A DNA stretch of 64,000 bases from NCBI GenBank assembly GCA_026545765.1, contig CM048839.1, forward strand, positions 48,778,677-48,842,676, written 5' to 3'. A program made the translations under genes and the position numbers. This document shows positions 1 through 11,049 of this stretch, piece after piece. Origin of the DNA: Plantago major. Taxonomy: Eukaryota; Streptophyta; Magnoliopsida; Lamiales; Plantaginaceae. How positions within the stretch are numbered: position 1 is the stretch's first letter; the number at the start of each line of letters is the position of its first letter. Below the pieces are notes generated by a model that was not told the DNA's origin, did not search any database, and worked only from the letters and a program-made list of their open reading frames with translations.

Positions 1-3000
1 TATTCTCTTCATGCATTGAGTTTTCAGTAAACTAAGAGGGTCTTACCTTTTCAAACTCTGTCATTGCCATAAAGAGCACATTCCGCATAGTATGATACTG
101 GAGAGAAAAATGCAATTTGATTACAATAGGTCAGAATGAAACGAGTTTCATCATATAAAAACTTGAACTCAAAGCTTTATCACACACATATAGCTATTTA
201 ATTTTAAAAATGGAACAGTCCATCTCCTTCATAGTTGAAGGTTAAGATTGAGCACATGGATCATGCAACTACATACTGGATAAATGCCTACATCATAAAA
301 GCTAATCAAGTCTAGTCAAACATAGAGCAGACATGCATAGCTTAAACATTAATGCGGGACAAAGTCGTAGAAGGGCTTGAAGCAACTGTGTTTGAGAGGC
401 TTCGGTTCCTTTGGGAACCGAAAAAAGAGTGCCAGCGCACTGGAGAAAGAAGAGGACATTGCTAGTGTCCTTCTCAAGTAATTTACTTAATTAGTTTGCT
501 TAGGTTAATTAATTACTTTGCTTATTTTGCTATTTAATTCCTTTATTTCCTATATTCAAAATTTAAACCGTGCGTGGTATATATTATCAGTAGCTAGGGT
601 TTAGTGATTTTCATTTCTAGACTTTGCATATCTTTGAACGCCAGTGCTTGTGGTTTTCACCACTGTTGTTAAGCTTGAAGCTTTGGCTATTTGATTAGTT
701 TACTATCTGTGAGCATTCTACGAGTTAGGATTCTCGTTATTATCAGTATTTATGCTTCCGTGTGGACTATTTCATATCACATAAACTCAAAACCAAAATG
801 TTATCGTTACTATCTCATTCCATCTTGGCGTCAGTCATAGAATATTGCCACGTTTCACATCTGATATGCACGTGAACCTGAAGGGACATAGGTAGACACA
901 TGCTCTCACATTCATGAACACTTTTGGGTGATTCGAAAGTAAAACCGAGACGGCACTAGCCAGCAAACAAAAGGCTGGGAGAGGGGGTGGCTGGGGGGGT
1001 CCTTCTCACAGGGGACATGTTCACGAAATGCTACATAAACGTTTACAAGCAAATGGGGCCAGGCCAAAAAGTGACCTCGCAAAGGGCACGCGCGTAAGAG
1101 GAAAAAGATCTGACAGGTTAAGGGGGCAAAGCATGACATTTTTTAAATAAATAATGCAATTTATAGAACAAGTAAATCAAAGCATTCCACATGACTGCAT
1201 TTTAAACGTCTTAACATATTTACGAGGATACATCTAATTTGACGAATCAGACAAGAAGGAATTGTAGGTCACCACATTGTTTCTCGTTAAGAGACTAGTT
1301 TATATATATTTGCGACGAAATTATTTGCAAGATGATTTTGTTCTGAATCTTCTTCTTGGTATAGAATAGGACAATAGGTTTACATTTAGTATTAAAATGA
1401 CAATAGAAACATCGTACATGTATCAAGCAAAAGTTATCTATCCTCCCTCTGGCCCATTCTAATTTACACAACTTTCCTTGTTAGGTGTCCTATTGTAAAA
1501 AGAAATTTACACACCCCTAAAATGAAAAGTTTATATCTTATTATTCAACCACCATTCACTTTACTATTTATCATTACTTTATCTAACAACATCCCACTTA
1601 CAACAACTTCTACTCATTCTTTAAGCAATACGCCATATAATACTCCACTTTTCTTGATCGACATGCCAAAGTCATTTTGTGTAATTTAGAGTGGGAAAGA
1701 GCGATTCCAACATAATGTGATTCAAGAATGGCTTCTTAAACCAGGGAAAATAGATATTCACCTGGAATACACAAGTACATAGAGCCTGAATAGCAGTTGA
1801 AGACCATGATTTCCCAACAGATTTTCTCACAACGAATTTCAAAGCTTCGGCTGGGAGCTTTCCGAGCAAGGCAACAATAGAGCTAATTGCCACGCTAAGA
1901 ACTGGAGATCTGCAGCAAAAATATTCATAGAAATAAGTCTTCAGAGAAAATATGAACCTTCTCTATTTCAATCATGTGATAAGCAAGTTTATGTGTCTTT
2001 TTACTAAAGGGAGAGCTATACACTGCTAATTTCTTTATAAGCGATTGTTTTGACGATTCAGTGTTCACAACCAAAAATGGATATAGACAAACGCAGTATA
2101 ATACCTGAGAGGCAACAAATAAATACCAAATCAGCTTCTTCCAAGACCATATAGAATAGCGAAAATAAAGCGTTCAGTAAACAAGATGGACAAAACAAGA
2201 AAGAATACCTTTTCTTGTGATCTTTTAAATAATTCAAGAGATATATATGAACCAATGGAGTGGGCAACCTTCAGAAACATATTAAATGTCAATGAATTTG
2301 AAAGCGTACACTGTCTAGAAGGCGATATTACAATGATAATACAGTCCATGTACATTTGCCTTCTTTTGTCAATAAAACAATATCACCTTTCAGAAAACAA
2401 CAGACGAGACAATACAAACAAAAGATAGAAAAAATGAAACCAAATCTTTGCTGAAAGCTTACCAGCATGATAGGTATTTCACTGTCGTGAAGCTCCTGCT
2501 CTACGAAGTTGATCTGGACAAGTGAGAAATAGAAATTAGCAGATAATGAAGCTGCAAAATATCCTTCAAGCTTCAAGACCATAAATTCTTTCAAATGAAG
2601 TCAAAACTGCAGTTCAAAATAAATAAATACATAAATAAATAAAACAGAGAGAGAAAACTGGGATTTGCAAATAGGATCATTTGTAAAACAATAAAAACAT
2701 ATTGGTATCCATGTCAAACATAATGAACCAACTGAGATGCTAAATCTCCATGTAAGGTCTACAAGTTTCAGCCAACTCAGAATGCATAAATGTTCACCTT
2801 ATGATCAATTTGTTCTTGTAATGAGAATAATTTCCCGTGCCCCAAGCTCTAGCAAAAGAGAAGAACCATTTCATTAAGCAGTGCATTGAGATATGGTGGT
2901 GTGGCAAACCTATATAGGGAAAGAAAGAAAGAAAAACAACCTACAGATTGGAGGGAGCACACCATCTACAACAGTTAGAAAAACAAACGAACTACATTTT

Positions 3001-4859
3001 TGAAAAGACAAAAGAAACAAAGAAAACGGGAAGAAGAAGAAAAAAGGAAAGAACGAATGGGCTTTATGTGTGACTTTTCCAAGAGAGATGAGGCACAAAC
3101 TAAACATAACGTAGAATAGTTATTTGGGTGGCAGAAATTGAAGATAAACTGATAATACTGACTTCATATTACTGGTAATAAGGAATACTATGTAACAACT
3201 TTGCTAGAACGAAATGTTTTTCAACTGAATTTTGAATTAAGGTTCGGTTTAGTAATTGGCCTTGATAAATGCTTTCAAGATTTGAAGCATGAGGGAAACT
3301 TAAACAACTAACTACTGTACCTAATACAGTGCAGTGATTCTGCCCAATGTCAGTTTAAAAGTTGAAGTTAGCTGCAATTAGCATATTCAGTTAAAATAAA
3401 AGAAATCATGAATTAATTTCACATGCTATTGTTTCAACTTTCAAACAAGGGCCTGCCACGTTCCCTAAGCACTTCGTGGCTTTACAAGGGGCTGTTCAGG
3501 CCTGGAGCCCAACATTAGCTGCCAGCACAACAACTCACCAACCAAACAGGAAAACAAGATCCTACATCCTAAAAGGAGTTTCCTAGTTTCAAAAATTATC
3601 AATGGCGAAAGACCACACTGAGCGTTCGGACCAGATAAGTTCTCTGCTTAAAGGTCAGAAATAAATAACAATTCAAATGGTGGGATGAAACATTAGTCAT
3701 AGTTAAGGTTTCAAAAGTATCTGACTCGGGAAAGATGACAGAGATTGGTATTTCAATCTCTATAACTGCAAACAAAGGGACTTCGGACTTGTAGATTTGT
3801 AAATCACAGATTATCAATTTAAGGATGATGACAAGATTCTTATTCCAAATATCTTGTAAAGCACAGGAAGAAATCTTGTTTCATTCACCATGGCACAAAC
3901 AATCACCAACATATGACCATTATTCATCGAAAATAAATGCACATCCTACTAAATCATTGACAGTCCAAATTATTAAGCAGTGTAACTTTATTAATATGTC
4001 TTCTTATAGTGCTGTCCATTGAACCTGCTTCCTTTTAACTCAACCTTAAGAAGAATACCAAAGTCATATAATTGTGACGTCTGTGCTATAATAAGCCTTT
4101 ACGAAGACAATTTCAGGCTGTTCATCCATGGATAGATCATACAATTTAAAAGCAGCAAAAATAGATTTGTCGTGAATAACCAGAGGTACTGATTACAGTA
4201 CCTTCTCTGAATGGGACAAGTGGCCAATTCCTTCACAGTTGCAAAGAAAAATCTAATTATCAGCTGCACCATCATTTCCAGAGAAAATGAGCAACAAAAA
4301 TCAATGTATACTTGCCAGTGACAGATGCAGTCCCTCCAAGCAGCTCAAATAACGACTCCAAAAACTGAGCGTAAAATGAGATAACACCTATCAAGGGGAG
4401 TATAACAAACATAAAATCAAATTAGGCATTTTTGGGGTTGAGACGAAGTAAACAACAATCATCAGAGTCTGAATATACTAGTAATTTACACAAGGAAAGG
4501 AAAACAAGCATTATTACCCGGATTGCCAGGAATGAAAAGAATATGAAATTTGGGGTCCTGCGAATGAATCTCTAACAAATCTGTTCCATATCTGAATCAT
4601 GGAAGCAAATTAGCAAATTTATAAAACAAAAACACAAGGCTAGTGGTTGTTGTTGTTGATGATATTATTACCCACAGACGTTGATTCGGCGAGAATTTGC
4701 AGAAATTCGATTCTGAATTCCACTGCCCATCGAGTTCAGACACTTGGCCCGAAAAAATCTGCTGCGACTATGTTTTCTGAACAAGGGAGTGATATTAACA
4801 ACAATGGAGCACCTGGAGTATTGATAGAGACTCGTGGAAATGGGAAGCAATGAATTCAT
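1..4859 (-). CDS. LDAH: Lipid-droplet-associated hydrolase (LDAH-like alpha/beta hydrolase), 5' ten exons, truncated by window edge
   Basis: Ten exons read on the minus strand, with phases that agree at every junction: 4859-4672, 4591-4518, 4387-4316, 4230-4202, 2848-2798, 2513-2463, 2268-2209, 2104-2022, 1909-1762 and 97-47; the rest lies left of base 1. The roughly 269 residues match the LDAH family of serine alpha/beta hydrolases, which associates with lipid droplets. Visible motifs are the HILFIPGNPGVISFY strand and oxyanion segment (residues 79-93), the GIGHLSHSEK stretch, and the nucleophile elbow VAHSIGSYISLELF with Ser159. The first Gly of GXSXG is Ala here. The third intron (4315-4231) needs a GC donor. 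I placed the start at 4859, the first ATG of the exon 1 frame; the Arg/Ser-rich N-terminus has little conservation that I can judge, so Met44 is an alternative. The catalytic Asp and His would lie mostly off-window. Family call firm; substrate unknown. Confidence 0.86.
401..475. repeat. Three consecutive short hairpins inside LDAH intron 9
   Basis: Within the 1.66 kb intron (98-1761), three inverted repeats follow one another. They are TTCGGTTCC/GGAACCGAA (401-409 and 414-422), AGTGC/GCACT (428-432 and 437-441) and AGGACA/TGTCCT (453-458 and 466-471). The flanking 480-900 region is AT-rich and looks like inserted DNA, but I could not assign it to an element class. The rest of the intron holds no exon that I can support. 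Confidence 0.55.
2617..2644. repeat. (AAAT)n microsatellite
   Basis: Imperfect AAAT repeat in an LDAH intron. Confidence 0.7.
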
Positions 4860-5671
4860 GGATTTCTGTCATCAGCCGCCTGGTTTCACTAATGCTTTGT
4901 TGCTACAGTAGTGAGTCGCGCAGTAGTTGTGGGTTGGCCGTTAATGGGTAACCAACCCAGGCGGGCCCTTGTATTCCCGCAGAACCGGACATAAGATTTA
5001 AGAAAAAATTGAATAAAGTAGGAGAGATAGTGATAAAGTAGAAAATAGATTGAATAAAGTATGATAAATAATAAATAAAGTATGAAATAGATTTTTCATT
5101 TAAGGATGAAAAGATGAAGTTGAGATGGACCAAAATAAATGCGGGAAGATGAAACTGGAACAGATTGAGTATCACCCACCACAACTCAGCATTAAAAGTA
5201 ACCACTCCTGAATTATTTCTCACATGTGCGCAGTGAATATTTATCTGCAAAGTAATCATTTCCCTACACTCTTTTCACTTCCCCTCTAGCTAAATTGTCT
5301 CTTACGAAGCACCACAATTTTGCCAGTAAGTTTCTATCTTGTTACATTTTATGTAGTGATCCATGGTGATGGGTTATTTTGTTTAGACCACTTTATTATT
5401 TTGTTTTTTTTCCAGTTATATGTCTATTGATTTTCCATCGTTGTATTATATATGTAATGGCGTAATGCTTGGGTTCCTTTTATAGTTTATTACATTCTGT
5501 TCATACACCTTATTGCAACATGAATTCCAGGGCGTTATTAATTATGGAGAAATGAAATCTTGGTAGGTTTAGTTTAACATATTGTATATTAGTTTTGTTA
5601 ATATTATCCCCTGCCACATGCTGACAAAATGGTTAGACCAATCTGCTTTATGTTAACCACAACTACCCTTA
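4860..5671. other. LDAH upstream region, no gene seen
   Basis: AT-rich intergenic DNA between the LDAH start codon and the PIF element. I see no coding region and no clear TATA box or known element. Confidence 0.5.
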
Positions 5672-5949
5672 GGCTATTCACTATGGTGACCAATTTTTTG
5701 TCGAGTCGTCGGGCGATCCCGGCGACCTCTCCCGCGACCAAAAACTGCCATTGTGGTAGCGGTCGTGGGGTTGGTTGCCGGGATTTTTTTTTGGTATTTT
5801 TTTTATTTTTTTATAGTTTTTTAAGTTAGAATATTGAAACGACTCGTGAAAATGATGTTTTTATTGAAAGGGAAATGGATTCAAAAGTTACAAGCAGCAC
5901 ACGAACTAAAACAAACAACACATGAACTAAAACAAACACAAACACAAAT

Positions 5950-7157
5950 TCAGGACATGAACTCAACTTTCAACATCTCAAACACGCGTCGAGTCTCAGC
6001 CGTCATGGTGTTCGGATCTTGTTGGCTCAGGTTAAGGAACATCTGCAACCGTTGAGCCCTTGCCAATTCCAAATTACCTTGAGCGGTTATTCTGGCTTCC
6101 TCCGCCTTTTGTGTCGCCCTCTCTCTCAGCTAGTCCAATCTCTACCTCTCCAGCTCCATTCTCTCCTGCTCAATCTGCCTCTGTTTAGCATACTCATCTT
6201 TGAACTTAGCAAATAGCTCACCCATGTCAGTTTGAGAAGAGGAGGTCGACTTCCCACTATGTTGTGCATTTGCCCTATCACGGCCCATGGGATGTTTTGA
6301 TCCAGTATCACTTTCATCATTCAAGCGCACACGCTTGCCAGAGCTACCCCCACTTGCGTCCATTTCTTGAGCACCGTCTTCAGTGTCGGCCATTTCATGA
6401 ATTTCGAAGGTCGGAACTGGCTTGTCCTTAGGACCCTTGTAATTCATTTTGCTTTGCCACTCCTGGTATTCCCTCATGGCTTCCCAGCAGTGCATAAACT
6501 CGAATTCCTCGTTTTTTGGATGTGATGACCTGTAGAGAGAAAGTGCATACTTAATTACGCCGTCCTCGTTGTGACCACTCCGCATCCCAACCTGACGATA
6601 AGCCTCCTCGTAAACACTCACCTACATTTTAACACAAGGCTTGATTCGGTTCCATCTACCCCGTAGAGAACTTTCAGTTCGAGCTCGTAGATTACACATG
6701 TTGTCCGCCCTTGCCAGATTCCACTTATCGAAAATGGTCTTGGTGAACATAGTGGTGTACTTCATGTTTGTCCCTGTGATGGGATCTTCACTCACTGCCA
6801 TGAACATGGAAATGAGTGCAAGATCTCTTCCTCTTTCGAGAATTTCTTCGGCCCTTCATCGTCAACTTGGGTATAGGTGGAGGATGCGGCCTTCTTTGCA
6901 CCTTTCTTTACTCTGGCTTTCTCCTTCCCCTTGGACTGTGGTGGTGGTGATGGTTGAGTCGCCGAGACAGTTTCCGGGGCCTGGTAATCGGGAGGGCGGT
7001 ATGCACCGGGGGAAAGATATGGATCGTACGGAGTGTTTGGGTTGGAATTTGGGATGGTGGACGATTGACTACTACGACCTTGGGAATCCATGTAGAGTTG
7101 GAATTGTCGGGGGTCATTTTCCATCAACCACCTAGCAAGAGACTCATTCGGATCCAT
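5950..7157 (-). pseudogene. PIF/Harbinger ORF1 (Myb/SANT-like, NAM-associated C-terminal domain), decayed
   Basis: ORF1 proteins of PIF/Harbinger elements are trihelix/Myb-like DNA-binding partners of the transposase; plant genomes often carry them annotated as NAM-associated or 'glutathione S-transferase T3-like'. The frame starts at ATG 7157 with a Ser/Pro/Gln-rich N-terminus and a Lys-rich stretch. It then enters the Myb-like domain (KFSKEEEI, then SEDPITGTN, then SLRGRWNRIKP) and the C-terminal part (FEFMHCWEAMREYQEW, KRVRLNDESDTGSKHP, then a charged coiled-coil tail ending VEFMS). Breaks: one frameshift near 6813, where one missing base restores the family reading, an in-frame TAG at about 6622, and two more TAGs near 6142 and 6130. 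All three stops lie one C-to-T change from CAG. Not translatable as a whole. Confidence 0.75.
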
Positions 7158-7265
7158 GTTGGGAGAATGAGAGTTTTTGGAATGATTTTTAAGAGTGTTT
7201 TGAGTTTAGTAGAGAGAAAGAAGGGTGATTTTTGAGCTGTGAAGAAACATATCAAGACTGGTCTC

Positions 7266-7273
7266 TATTTATA
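7266..7273 (-). promoter_or_regulatory. TATA box of the PIF ORF1 gene
   Basis: TATAAATA on the minus strand, 109 bp before the ATG at 7157, followed by a CT-rich leader. A plausible core promoter carried inside the transposon. Confidence 0.6.
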
Positions 7274-7654
7274 GATCTCGAAAAAATATGACCGTTGGTA
7301 TATTTTTTATATTTTTTTAATTTCGAAATTTAAAAAAAAAGAAAAACCTAAAAACATTGTCCGGTCCAGTCACCAGTCTGTTGGCTGGTGACACAGCCGT
7401 GGGCCCCAGCCCCAACGGCATATACCCAAGTCGCCCAGCGACTTGGGTAATTATGGGGGGTGCAACCGCTCCCCCGACCGCCCACAAGGGGCGGTTAGCC
7501 GCGGTTGCTCCGCGATCGATGGCTCACGACCGCCCATAGTGGGCGGTCTTAGTTCTTGGATCGATGGAAATGCATTTGTAGTGCTGCTGCAGAGATTGAA
7601 ACGTGTGGAGAGGATAGAAAATTAATGTAAATTAATTGTTAAATTAGCATAGTA

Positions 7655-7906
7655 CTCCCTCCATTCCATTAGAAACTTTTCATTTTTCCATTTTCGACGT
7701 TCCATTAAAAATTTTACATTTCCTTTTATGGAAACCCACTATCCCAATTATTAATATTTTAATCACTCTCTTTTATACTTTATCAATTTCCTTTCTTACT
7801 TTTTACCATACACTTATTACTTAATCTATATAAACCATTTTTTTAATCAAACTTTTTAAAATTTGTGCAAAAAGTAAATGGCAAGAGATTTATGGAATGG
7901 AGGGAG
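7655..7906. mobile_element. Stowaway-like MITE, 252 bp
   Basis: Terminal inverted repeats CTCCCTCCATTCCAT at both ends, flanked by TA target duplications (7653-7654 and 7907-7908). AT-rich and non-coding. Confidence 0.85.
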
Positions 7907-8088
7907 TATGACATAGGAAACACTTTCCATTGTAATTTTAGAAATGGATTTTGAGCTGGACAACAATTCAAACTTCACCTCTCTATTGCAACAAGGCACA
8001 CAAATACGCATGTAGGATTCCGACTTTAATAAGGTACATGCTGCTAAAGAAGTGAATTCAACTGCAAAAAGGGGAATGAGCCTTGATG

Positions 8089-8290
8089 AACATGAAGATA
8101 AGCTGCTAGTATCAACTTGGTTGAATACCAATTTGGATCCAATTAATGGAACTAACATGAAAGGAGATCTCCTTTGGCAATGAATTGAAAACTATTATAT
8201 AGATGGAAAAAATGAGGATTGGCAAACACGAATCCGTAGCTCCTTAAGCCATCGTTGGGGTGTCATCCAAACGATGTGTTCGCTTGACTC
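8089..8290 (+). pseudogene. Second PIF-type ORF1 relic
   Basis: The plus-strand frame reads DEHEDKLLVSTWLNTNLDPI and, further on, GTNMKGDLLWQ-stop-IENYY and then RIRSSLSHRWGVIQ. This is the order of motifs in the Myb-like domain of PIF ORF1 proteins. The TGA after Gln fits a CGA-to-TGA change of the usual Gln-Arg-Ile. The frame decays after about 8290. No element ends were found. It faces away from the ORF1 at 5950-7157. Confidence 0.55.
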
Positions 8291-8689
8291 AAATTGAAGA
8301 CCAACAAAGGAGTGGTGCTAATAACGAAGATATGTAAGTATAGTAGACGTTTAATGTTAATTTTCTGTTTAAACTAAAACCGACCAAGTGAGCTCTCGGC
8401 GGGGACAAAACCCCGTCGATATGCACCAAGGCCGAACCCGCAATCGCAATAGAAGAGGTGGTGTGGAAATGTCTCTATCTGCTGAGGTTATATTTACAAG
8501 AAGAGCCCACCAATAAAAGATTGTCCCGTGTCGACCGTTACAACTTATGTTGGGCTTGGGCCGTGCAAAATGGGTCATTCAGACACAAGCCCAAAATATT
8601 GAGCCCATCTATTTTGCCTACTCACCTAACTCGGAAGGGATGAGCTCAAGAAACCAAGAAAACCGAAAAGAAAGAAGACTTCAAGCTTG

Positions 8690-9310
8690 GAATTTCTCAA
8701 CAATCTTCTACTAAGATACTTAATGTACAAATGAGTCCCCTCCTACGAACCAAGAAGGACTAAGACGAACTTTACCTTCTTACTATAATGCGAAGACTAC
8801 GAATGTCATCGAAACCGAGAAGATCTCATATCCGAGCTATCGGAGGAGACCGAACTCCTATAATCAAGTGTGGAGAACCGACCTCCAGCACCACAAGGAG
8901 CTCAACGTCAATCTAGTCGGACTGACCCTATCCAAACAAGTCCGACCATACTCCTTTCATTAAGGAGAACATCTACTCAGAGGAAAGACCACGGTCGATT
9001 AGGACCGATCTCATATTATCCGTAATCACCATGTGGTCTAAACACGCAACCTAACTACGGCAACACGTGTCAAGGGCTAATAGGACTGACCAGACTCTGG
9101 GAAAGTCAGAGGCTTGTCCCCAGAGCATTTCCTATATATATGAGCACATTTACTCCTCATCAAGTAAGTCAACTACCTGCAATATTTTACTCTCTAGTCT
9201 ACTTGGACTCTTAAATACCGACAAGACAAGTTAAATTTAAGTCCGGTTTGTCTAAGGCAAACTGGCAAAAAAGGGCCTAACCCTTGCCTCATTTTGCAGG
9301 TTGATATAAC
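8690..9310 (+). mobile_element. Solo-LTR-like block, family A copy 1
   Basis: It shares ordered blocks with 12590-13075: ACCATGTGGTCTAAACACG, CACGTGTCA, TGCAATATT, TTGTCTAAGGCAA, and an end near TTGCAGGTTGATAT. It holds a TATA-like motif (CTATATATATG) about 180 bp before the end. These are typical long-terminal-repeat traits, but no internal retrotransposon domain is present. The 5' edge is uncertain. Confidence 0.5.
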
Positions 9311-9462
9311 TCGAAAATTATAGTACAATTATTAAACCTATATAAGTTTTGAAGTCTTTATTCTGAATTTAAAGGATTCAACATCAAATTTTATTTTATT
9401 ATAGATATATTAAAATCCAGTAAGTTTACTATTATCATTCAGCCAACATGGTGTACACCCAT

Positions 9463-9515
9463 TAAGTGTGTGACGAAGAATAAACTAACTAAACTAGTCA
9501 AATAGACAATCCCAA
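9463..9515 (+). repeat. Duplicated ATL upstream block 1, distal copy
   Basis: Shares TAAGTGTGTGACGAAGAATA and the closing CAATCCCAA with 10848-10904. Sequence continues into a different insertion (from about 9516). Confidence 0.65.
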
Positions 9516-9639
9516 CGCCGGGGTGTGTTAAACGCAACACAGTTTTCGTTAAACGCAACACAAATTTTTTATAAATTGATCGAAATGCCCCTATCTCAAA
9601 ACAACACTTATATATTCAACAAAAAATCGAAAACGCACT

Positions 9640-9840
9640 TTTATGCAAATGTAAAAACATTAACACACACAATCTAACACATATAACAACACCAATCATA
9701 AATCGGACAAAAAAAAATTCCGAATTTTTTTCATTTATACAAATACAAAAACATTAACATGCAATTGAACACGAATTAACAACACTAAACATAAATCGAT
9801 AAAAAAAAATTCGGAAAAAATTTCGTTTAAACAATTCTTT
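9640..9840 (+). repeat. Two ~100 bp tandem copies
   Basis: Each unit contains AAAAACATTAACA, then AACAACAC, CATAAATCG and a poly-A run followed by TTCGGAA or TTCCGAA. A third partial unit follows. It lies in the DNA that separates the two distal duplicated blocks, so it probably belongs to an inserted element. Confidence 0.55.
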
Positions 9841-9900
9841 CTTTAAAAATATAGAAGTAAATTTCGGAAAATATTTCGTTTATACAATTCCTCCTTTATC

Positions 9901-10060
9901 TTTAAAATTTTTTTTTTTTTTTAAAATTTCATTTTTTCCCGGGTTTTTAAGCTAGGGGGAAAAATCCGGCGATTTTAAGCTGGGATTTTCAGCGATTTAA
10001 CTAGGGATTTTCGGCGATTGCTAAAACCGGGAAAAATGAAATTAAAAAAAAATTTTAAAA
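9901..10060. repeat. Inverted repeat with internal ~23 bp repeats
   Basis: The arm TTTAAAATTT...TTCATTTTTTCCCGGG (9901-9942) pairs with the arm at 10023-10060. The loop carries three variants of ACTAGGGATTTTCGGCGATT. It could form a long hairpin; no known MITE family recognised. Confidence 0.6.
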
Positions 10061-10141
10061 ATAGAATTATAATGGAAATTTTTATAAAAAATTAATATCA
10101 TTAAAAATTGTTAAATAGATGGAAATAAATAGAATGAGCCC

Positions 10142-10193
10142 CCTGATTTGGTTCAACATTGATGACCCGGAAATAACAAAACACTAACCAATA
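10142..10193 (+). repeat. Duplicated ATL upstream block 2, distal copy
   Basis: CCTGATTTGGTTCAACATTG and ACACTAACCAA match 10997-11049. The order of blocks 1 and 2 is the same in both copies. Confidence 0.6.
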
Positions 10194-10384
10194 AGGGCCC
10201 ATCACCTTAAAAAAAAAAGTGATGATGAATAATAATAAAATTTAATTGAGTTGTGAAAATTTGTATTATGATAAAATAAAAATTTTATAGAATTTTATAA
10301 GTGTTGTGAGTTTAAATTGAGCCAATCATTGACTCAATTAAAAAAATACTGTATATTTACATTAATAACTTCCTAATTTTCACT

Positions 10385-10510
10385 GGTTGTTGCTTTCAGT
10401 GGTAAGACTTGAGTTAACCATAGTCTCGGGTTATTTGGAGGCAGCCTCAAAAAGGGTCTTTCATTGAATTAGTCGCATGTAGCGGATACTAGTGAGAAAT
10501 AAAAAAAAAA
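10385..10510 (+). mobile_element. Short SINE with 14 bp target duplication
   Basis: Perfect direct repeats TCCTAATTTTCACT at 10371-10384 and 10511-10524 enclose a 126 bp unit ending in poly-A. Its head GTTGCTTTCAGTGGTAAGA resembles a pol III A box of tRNA-derived SINEs. The B box is weak (GGGTTATTTGG). Confidence 0.7.
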
Positions 10511-10847
10511 TCCTAATTTTCACTTTTTGACGTTTTATTAGAAACTTTTTAACTCATAAATGAAAAAAATTTATTCCACTAACTAATTCTTTATTATATC
10601 TCTTTCCTTAATAATAGAGAAATTAAGGACTTATGAAGTTATTATTGAGACGGAGGTAGTAACTATTATCTCAACTAAAATGGTACGGCCGAATACGAAA
10701 ATATGATTGATCCAATTAAAATGAGTTGTTAACTGTGTACCAAACCCTTTTAAACAAGTTTTTGATGGTTTTAAGTTTTAACAATGAACAGCCGTGTCCT
10801 AGTACAACTGAGCTAAAATCGTAAGTAAAATGGTGTTTGGCAAGTAG

Positions 10848-10904
10848 TAAGTGTGTAACGAAGAATAAGGAAACGAAGTAAACTAGTCAATTACACAATC
10901 CCAA
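10848..10904 (+). repeat. Duplicated ATL upstream block 1, proximal copy
   Basis: Proximal counterpart of 9463-9515, about 430-480 bp before the ATL start codon. Confidence 0.65.
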
Positions 10905-10996
10905 AGACTCGTTCCATGTTACTGCTATTATATTACTACTACGAGTAGCAACTTATCTATCTAGTGCAGACGAATAATAAACACTGGTACAATGAC

Positions 10997-11049
10997 CCCG
11001 ATTTTGTTCCACATTGACCCGAAATTAAGACCCGACACTAACCAACTTA
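10997..11049 (+). repeat. Duplicated ATL upstream block 2, proximal copy
   Basis: Proximal counterpart of 10142-10193, about 280-330 bp before the ATL start codon. Confidence 0.6.

Larger units (their letters stand above)
5672..7548. mobile_element. PIF/Harbinger-type transposon, 1877 bp, ORF1 only
   Basis: The ends share the core CACTATGG: left GGCTATTCACTATGG and, reading inward from the right, GACCGCCCACTATGG. Both are flanked by TTA (5669-5671 and 7549-7551), the target duplication of PIF/Harbinger elements. Inside is a decayed Myb/trihelix-like ORF1 on the minus strand. No DDE transposase is present, so the element is non-autonomous. The right end is rich in nested GC inverted repeats (7380-7548). 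Confidence 0.8.

Noticed and set aside
6641..7135. Plus-strand 164-codon open frame over the PIF ORF1
   Set aside because: It is the antisense of the Myb-like ORF1; codon content and family match belong to the minus strand.
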